64,000 nucleotides of DNA. It comes from Athripsodes cinereus. Taxonomy: Eukaryota; Arthropoda; Insecta; Trichoptera; Leptoceridae. The stretch lies in the NCBI GenBank assembly GCA_947579605.1, contig OX388325.1, positions 6,381,572 through 6,445,571 on the forward strand, written 5' to 3'. The translations under genes were made by a program, and so were the position numbers. The notes below the pieces were generated by a model. It was not told where the DNA came from. It saw nothing but the letters and a program-made list of their open reading frames with translations, and did no database searches. Numbering within the stretch: the stretch's first letter is position 1; each line of letters begins with the position of its first letter. Positions 60,953 through 64,000 of this stretch are shown one piece after another.

Positions 60953-63796
60953 TTAAAGGATAGTATTCGAGGTGAACAGTTCTTTTACATAAGACTTGAA
61001 CATATTGAACTCTGTGTTGAATAAATCTACCTCGGATAAATACATATTTCCTAGTTGGTGTAAGCGGGGCACTACTGTATGCTTAATATAATTTGTAGTA
61101 TAGTTGCCAATATGGAAAGGTTCCCGATTTCTAGTGTATCGGGTAGGTACTCTTATCTTTATGAATTGTAGTAAGTCAGGGTTATCAAAATAGTTGTTCA
61201 TTATTTTAAATAAATATATCAAGTCACCAATGATTCGCCTATCTTCAAGAGATTCAATATTTAATTTCAGCTGTAAGAACTCATAATTAAGTTGGTCCCG
61301 TGGTATGCGCAGTTTGTAATTAATAAACCTTAAAAATTTTCGCTGAACACGCTCTATATTATGAATATGGATGGCATAACCAGGAGACCATATTTGGGAA
61401 TTAAATTCGAGCTGACTGCGGACTAGTGATTTAAATAGAATTGCAATTGCATCAATATTTGTGAACTCACTCACAGTGCGCAGAACAAACCCCAATGTTT
61501 TAAATGCCCTACTAGTCAGTTCAGTTATGTGACTCACAAATGATAATTTTTCATCAAAAATTATCCCAAGATCTCTTATTTCTTTAACTGCGTCCAGTTT
61601 ATCATTTTCAATATGATAATCAAATAGAATGCGATTTTTATTTCTCGTAAAGGTTATATGTTGGCATTTTTTTACATTTAAAAATAAACGATTCTTATGA
61701 CACCATGCATTGAGTTTATTCAGGTTCTCCTGAAGTATATAACAATCGGCAACATTCTCTATTCTTTTAAAAATCTTTAGATCGTCAGCGAACAGCAAGT
61801 ACTCCACATTTTTCATTTCGTAAGCTAGGTCGTTGATGAATATGAGGAACAAAATTGGAGAGAGATGGCTGCCCTGTGGCAAGCCGCTCGTTGCCGAGAA
61901 ACTATTAGAACATACGTGTTGTATTTTCACTCGTAGTGATCGTCCCGACAAATAGCTCTCAAACCATCTCAGCAAGACATCCGACACACCCAAAGCCGAT
62001 AGTTTGCTTATAAGAATATTATGAGGTACTTTGTCGAATGCCTTGCTGAAGTCTGTATAAATGCTGTCCACTTGACAGCCCAGTGCAAGACTTTCGGCAA
62101 TAGCATTTTCATATATTGTCAAGTTCGTCAGGGTTGATCTGCCCGGAACAAAGCCATGTTGTTGGGGTTCTATAATATGGACTATTGATGGCATGATCCT
62201 TTCCAGAACAAGAGATTCAAATAATTTAGCTATAGAGGATTGAAGACATATCGGCCTATAATTTGAAATTTCAGCTTTATCTCCCTTTTTAAAAATAGGT
62301 GTAACATTTCCAATCTTCCAAGCAGATGGATAAATCCCACATTTAAGGGATTTATTAAAAATAAATAGGAGTGGAAAAATTAGAGCATGTGCGCACTTCT
62401 TTATGAAAATCGGCGGTACATTATCCGGTCCGGAGGATTTTTTTGTATTGAGATGTGAGAGCCTATACTGCAACCTTTCAAATAGAATTTGACAATTTGA
62501 TAATTCGATAAATTTTCCACCAATATTGTCAGGGTAAACCACATCATGTCGATTCGGTTCGTAAACATCACTAAAAAAGTCTGCAAATTTATTAACAATA
62601 TTATTTACCTTACTAACTTTTTCTTCATTCAGGTACATCTGGACGGGGTAATCATTGTCACTCCTTGAAAGAGAATTTTTGAATTTCCACAAGCTTTTTG
62701 CATCAGTTGTCGTATTTTCTGCTTTTCTTATGTGATCAGAGTAGCATTTTGCCTTCAAGTTATTGCACCTGGATCTCAGTTGGCTGAACGTATTATAGTC
62801 CCTTGAATCAGAAGACTCTTTATATATTCTATGTGCTACTTTTTTCTCTTGAATTAGTTCAATCAGCTCACGAGAAAACCATGCTGGGTAGGTGCTCACT
62901 CTATATTCTTCATAGGGAATAAATTTGTTTATTGTATCATATATGATCCCATAAAATACGGCAACTACATATTCAATATCATCACTCTGTAAGAAGGACC
63001 AGTCGCATTTAAAAAGGAAATCAGTTGCGCGATCATAATCACCTTTGTTGAAGTTGAATGAGAAAGTTCTTTTGTTTTCACATCTTTCGGTTTTGATATT
63101 CATTTTTACACACAGCGGTAGGTGGTGGACGTCAATTGGTACCATTTCTTCACTCGATAGATCAACATGTAAATCTTCAACATCTGAGAAAACCAAATCG
63201 AGAAGCCGACTATTGGAATTCAAGATAAAATTTCGTTGAGTTAATCCCAGATAAACAGTTGTCTCAATTATCTCTCGAGCACCCTCATTGTTGTCCTCAT
63301 TCACAGGAAAAGCATTAACATGCTGTGTCCATTTTACCTTTGGTAAGTTAAAGTCTCCAAATAAAATAAATCTGGCTTTAGGATATTTGTTTTGCAGTCT
63401 TTCCACTTCTTCACAGTAAGACTTGTAGATTTCTGATGTTGATGCCGGTGGGATATAAACATTTCCGATTATTAATTGATCACGTTCAGCCTTAATTAAA
63501 ACAAATAATTGCTCAATATTGCTATTATGGACTTTGATAGATGTAGAAGAAATATTTTTCCTCACAGCAATCAACACTCCTCCACCTCTCTCCTTAATAC
63601 TCGTATTATGGCTGCGGTCACACCTGTAGATATTATGTGAAGAAAAACCCAATTCAGATGAATTGATTGTACCATCAAGCCATGTTTCTGTTAAAATATA
63701 AATACAATGATTCAATATTGGTATATTCTGTCGTAATGTAGTAAGTTTCGTTCTTAAACCTCTTGCGTTTTGAAAATAAATGCCAATGCTTCCTAG
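60953..63796 (-). CDS. LINE ORF2: APE endonuclease and reverse transcriptase
   Basis: 947 codons plus stop if read from the proposed -1 shift at 63796; no ATG occurs near the start. Numbering from the TTG codon at 63715: ETW 10-12, GDFNLP 120-125, DLVFSDV 173-179 and HHLP 197-200 form the endonuclease, completed by the upstream IGIYFQNARGL segment that carries the conserved N. RT: YTDFSKAFDKVPH 553-565, GLPQGSHLSPILF 611-623, FADD 642-645, then thumb and C-terminal domain. No RNase H or zinc knuckle. Domain set and motifs fit the CR1/Jockey group. The frame is open throughout, so the copy may be recent. Confidence 0.92.
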   Translation of the reverse strand, partial: LGSIGIYFQNARGLRTKLTTLRQNIPILNHCIYILTETWLDGTINSSELGFSSHNIYRCDRSHNTSIKERGGGVLIAVRKNISSTSIKVHNSNIEQLFVLIKAERDQLIIGNVYIPPASTSEIYKSYCEEVERLQNKYPKARFILFGDFNLPKVKWTQHVNAFPVNEDNNEGAREIIETTVYLGLTQRNFILNSNSRLLDLVFSDVEDLHVDLSSEEMVPIDVHHLPLCVKMNIKTERCENKRTFSFNFNKGDYDRATDFLFKCDWSFLQSDDIEYVVAVFYGIIYDTINKFIPYEEYRVSTYPAWFSRELIELIQEKKVAHRIYKESSDSRDYNTFSQLRSRCNNLKAKCYSDHIRKAENTTTDAKSLWKFKNSLSRSDNDYPVQMYLNEEKVSKVNNIVNKFADFFSDVYEPNRHDVVYPDNIGGKFIELSNCQILFERLQYRLSHLNTKKSSGPDNVPPIFIKKCAHALIFPLLFIFNKSLKCGIYPSAWKIGNVTPIFKKGDKAEISNYRPICLQSSIAKLFESLVLERIMPSIVHIIEPQQHGFVPGRSTLTNLTIYENAIAESLALGCQVDSIYTDFSKAFDKVPHNILISKLSALGVSDVLLRWFESYLSGRSLRVKIQHVCSNSFSATSGLPQGSHLSPILFLIFINDLAYEMKNVEYLLFADDLKIFKRIENVADCYILQENLNKLNAWCHKNRLFLNVKKCQHITFTRNKNRILFDYHIENDKLDAVKEIRDLGIIFDEKLSFVSHITELTSRAFKTLGFVLRTVSEFTNIDAIAILFKSLVRSQLEFNSQIWSPGYAIHIHNIERVQRKFLRFINYKLRIPRDQLNYEFLQLKLNIESLEDRRIIGDLIYLFKIMNNYFDNPDLLQFIKIRVPTRYTRNREPFHIGNYTTNYIKHTVVPRLHQLGNMYLSEVDLFNTEFNMFKSYVKELFTSNTIL

Positions 63797-63999
63797 TTTT
63801 TTTTACTGTTTTTCACAATCTTAGGTGTCCCATTTAAAAATTTCACTATAATATCTGTTTCACCATTCCTTTTCCTGGCTTCCAATTCATCCCATGTAGT
63901 TTTTAGAATAGATCGTTGTAACTGCGTAAGATCTTGTTTGACACGGATATTTTTTGGCAATCGAAATCTATTGAAAAAAATCGTTCTTGCGTCTTCACT
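63793..63999 (-). CDS. LINE ORF1 C terminus, partial
   Basis: Last 68 codons and the stop (TAG, 63795-63793) of ORF1, running off the window. Sequence includes FFNRFRLPKNIRV, then LTQLQRSILKTTWDELEARK and DIIVKFLNGTPKIV. This F.LP...R...LT..Q...L...W.EL..R...GE..I.IKF pattern is typical of the ORF1 C terminus in CR1-like insect LINEs (family knowledge; not verified by search). Too short to recognise on its own as a track ORF. Overlaps the start of the ORF2 frame by 4 nt. Confidence 0.8.
   Translation of the reverse strand, partial: SEDARTIFFNRFRLPKNIRVKQDLTQLQRSILKTTWDELEARKRNGETDIIVKFLNGTPKIVKNSKKN
63796..63802 (-). promoter_or_regulatory. Candidate -1 frameshift slippery site A AAA AAC
   Basis: The minus-strand ORF1 frame ends AGT AAA AAA AAC TAG. 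The heptamer A AAA AAC is in the correct phase for -1 slippage and lies directly before the stop. Slipping back one base continues CTA GGA AGC, exactly the ORF2 frame. Confidence 0.6.
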
Positions 64000-64000
64000 G

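Larger units (their letters stand above)
59945..64000 (-). mobile_element. CR1/Jockey-group LINE, 5' end beyond window
   Basis: Minus-strand element with partial ORF1 (from the window edge), complete ORF2, about 950-bp 3' UTR, and a 3' end AAAGGCAATAGCCGTTTAAA, GTTTAATAAATAAATAAATA. The GGC..GCC hairpin plus AATA tail is shared with the truncated relative ending at 33525. No RNase H. TSD not determinable because the 5' end is outside. No stop or frameshift within the ORF2 frame. Confidence 0.9.

Overview
The window is 64 kb of AT-rich eukaryotic, insect-like DNA. I can support no host protein-coding gene, tRNA or rRNA gene. Almost everything recognisable is transposable-element sequence, much of it nested. 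The insect reading rests on I-clade LINEs with an RNase H domain, a LINE promoter of the Drosophila Inr+DPE type, RTE LINEs with (ATAG)n tails, tRNA-headed SINEs and a pogo transposase. Order is uncertain; Lepidoptera or another TE-rich order would fit. A 200-base run of N (16281-16480) is an assembly gap.

Layout. 0.0-7.6 kb: SINE, MITE and LINE scraps, including an 11-copy 46-bp minisatellite joined to a TIR element. 7.65-13.09 kb: a complete I-clade LINE on the minus strand with two intact ORFs, a poly(A) tail, an internal promoter and a 12-bp target-site duplication (TSD). 13.6-16.28 kb: a pogo-type DNA transposon encoding a 616-aa transposase with a C-terminal PHD finger, its right end lost in the gap. 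16.5-25.7 kb: MITEs, SINEs and RTE/other LINE tails. 25.7-31.4 kb: a second I-clade LINE with intact ORFs, minus strand. 31.4-33.5 kb: a 5'-truncated CR1/Jockey-group LINE, plus strand. 33.5-59.9 kb: dense short elements (foldback MITEs, two hAT-like elements, other TIR elements, two tRNA-SINE families, a SINE-like family with an RTE-like tail, truncated LINEs). 59.9-64.0 kb: the 3' four kilobases of another CR1/Jockey-group LINE with intact ORF2; its ORF1 runs off the window.

How the parts relate. The LINEs encode endonuclease and reverse transcriptase for target-primed reverse transcription. The short repeats are non-autonomous. Family A ends in a tail like that of the RTE LINE and was probably moved by it. 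The foldback MITEs carry 3-bp CTG/CAG duplications, as some PIF/Harbinger elements do. Several insertions can be ordered because empty versions of the same repeat occur elsewhere in the window.

Names used below: family A (about 240-bp SINE-like repeat with RTE-like tail); family C (about 130-bp repeat); SINE-D and SINE-E (tRNA-headed); family G (TIR element starting TCGTCCCTCTTC); repeat U and repeat V (unclassified dispersed repeats); LINE-F and LINE-G (LINE remnants of uncertain clade).
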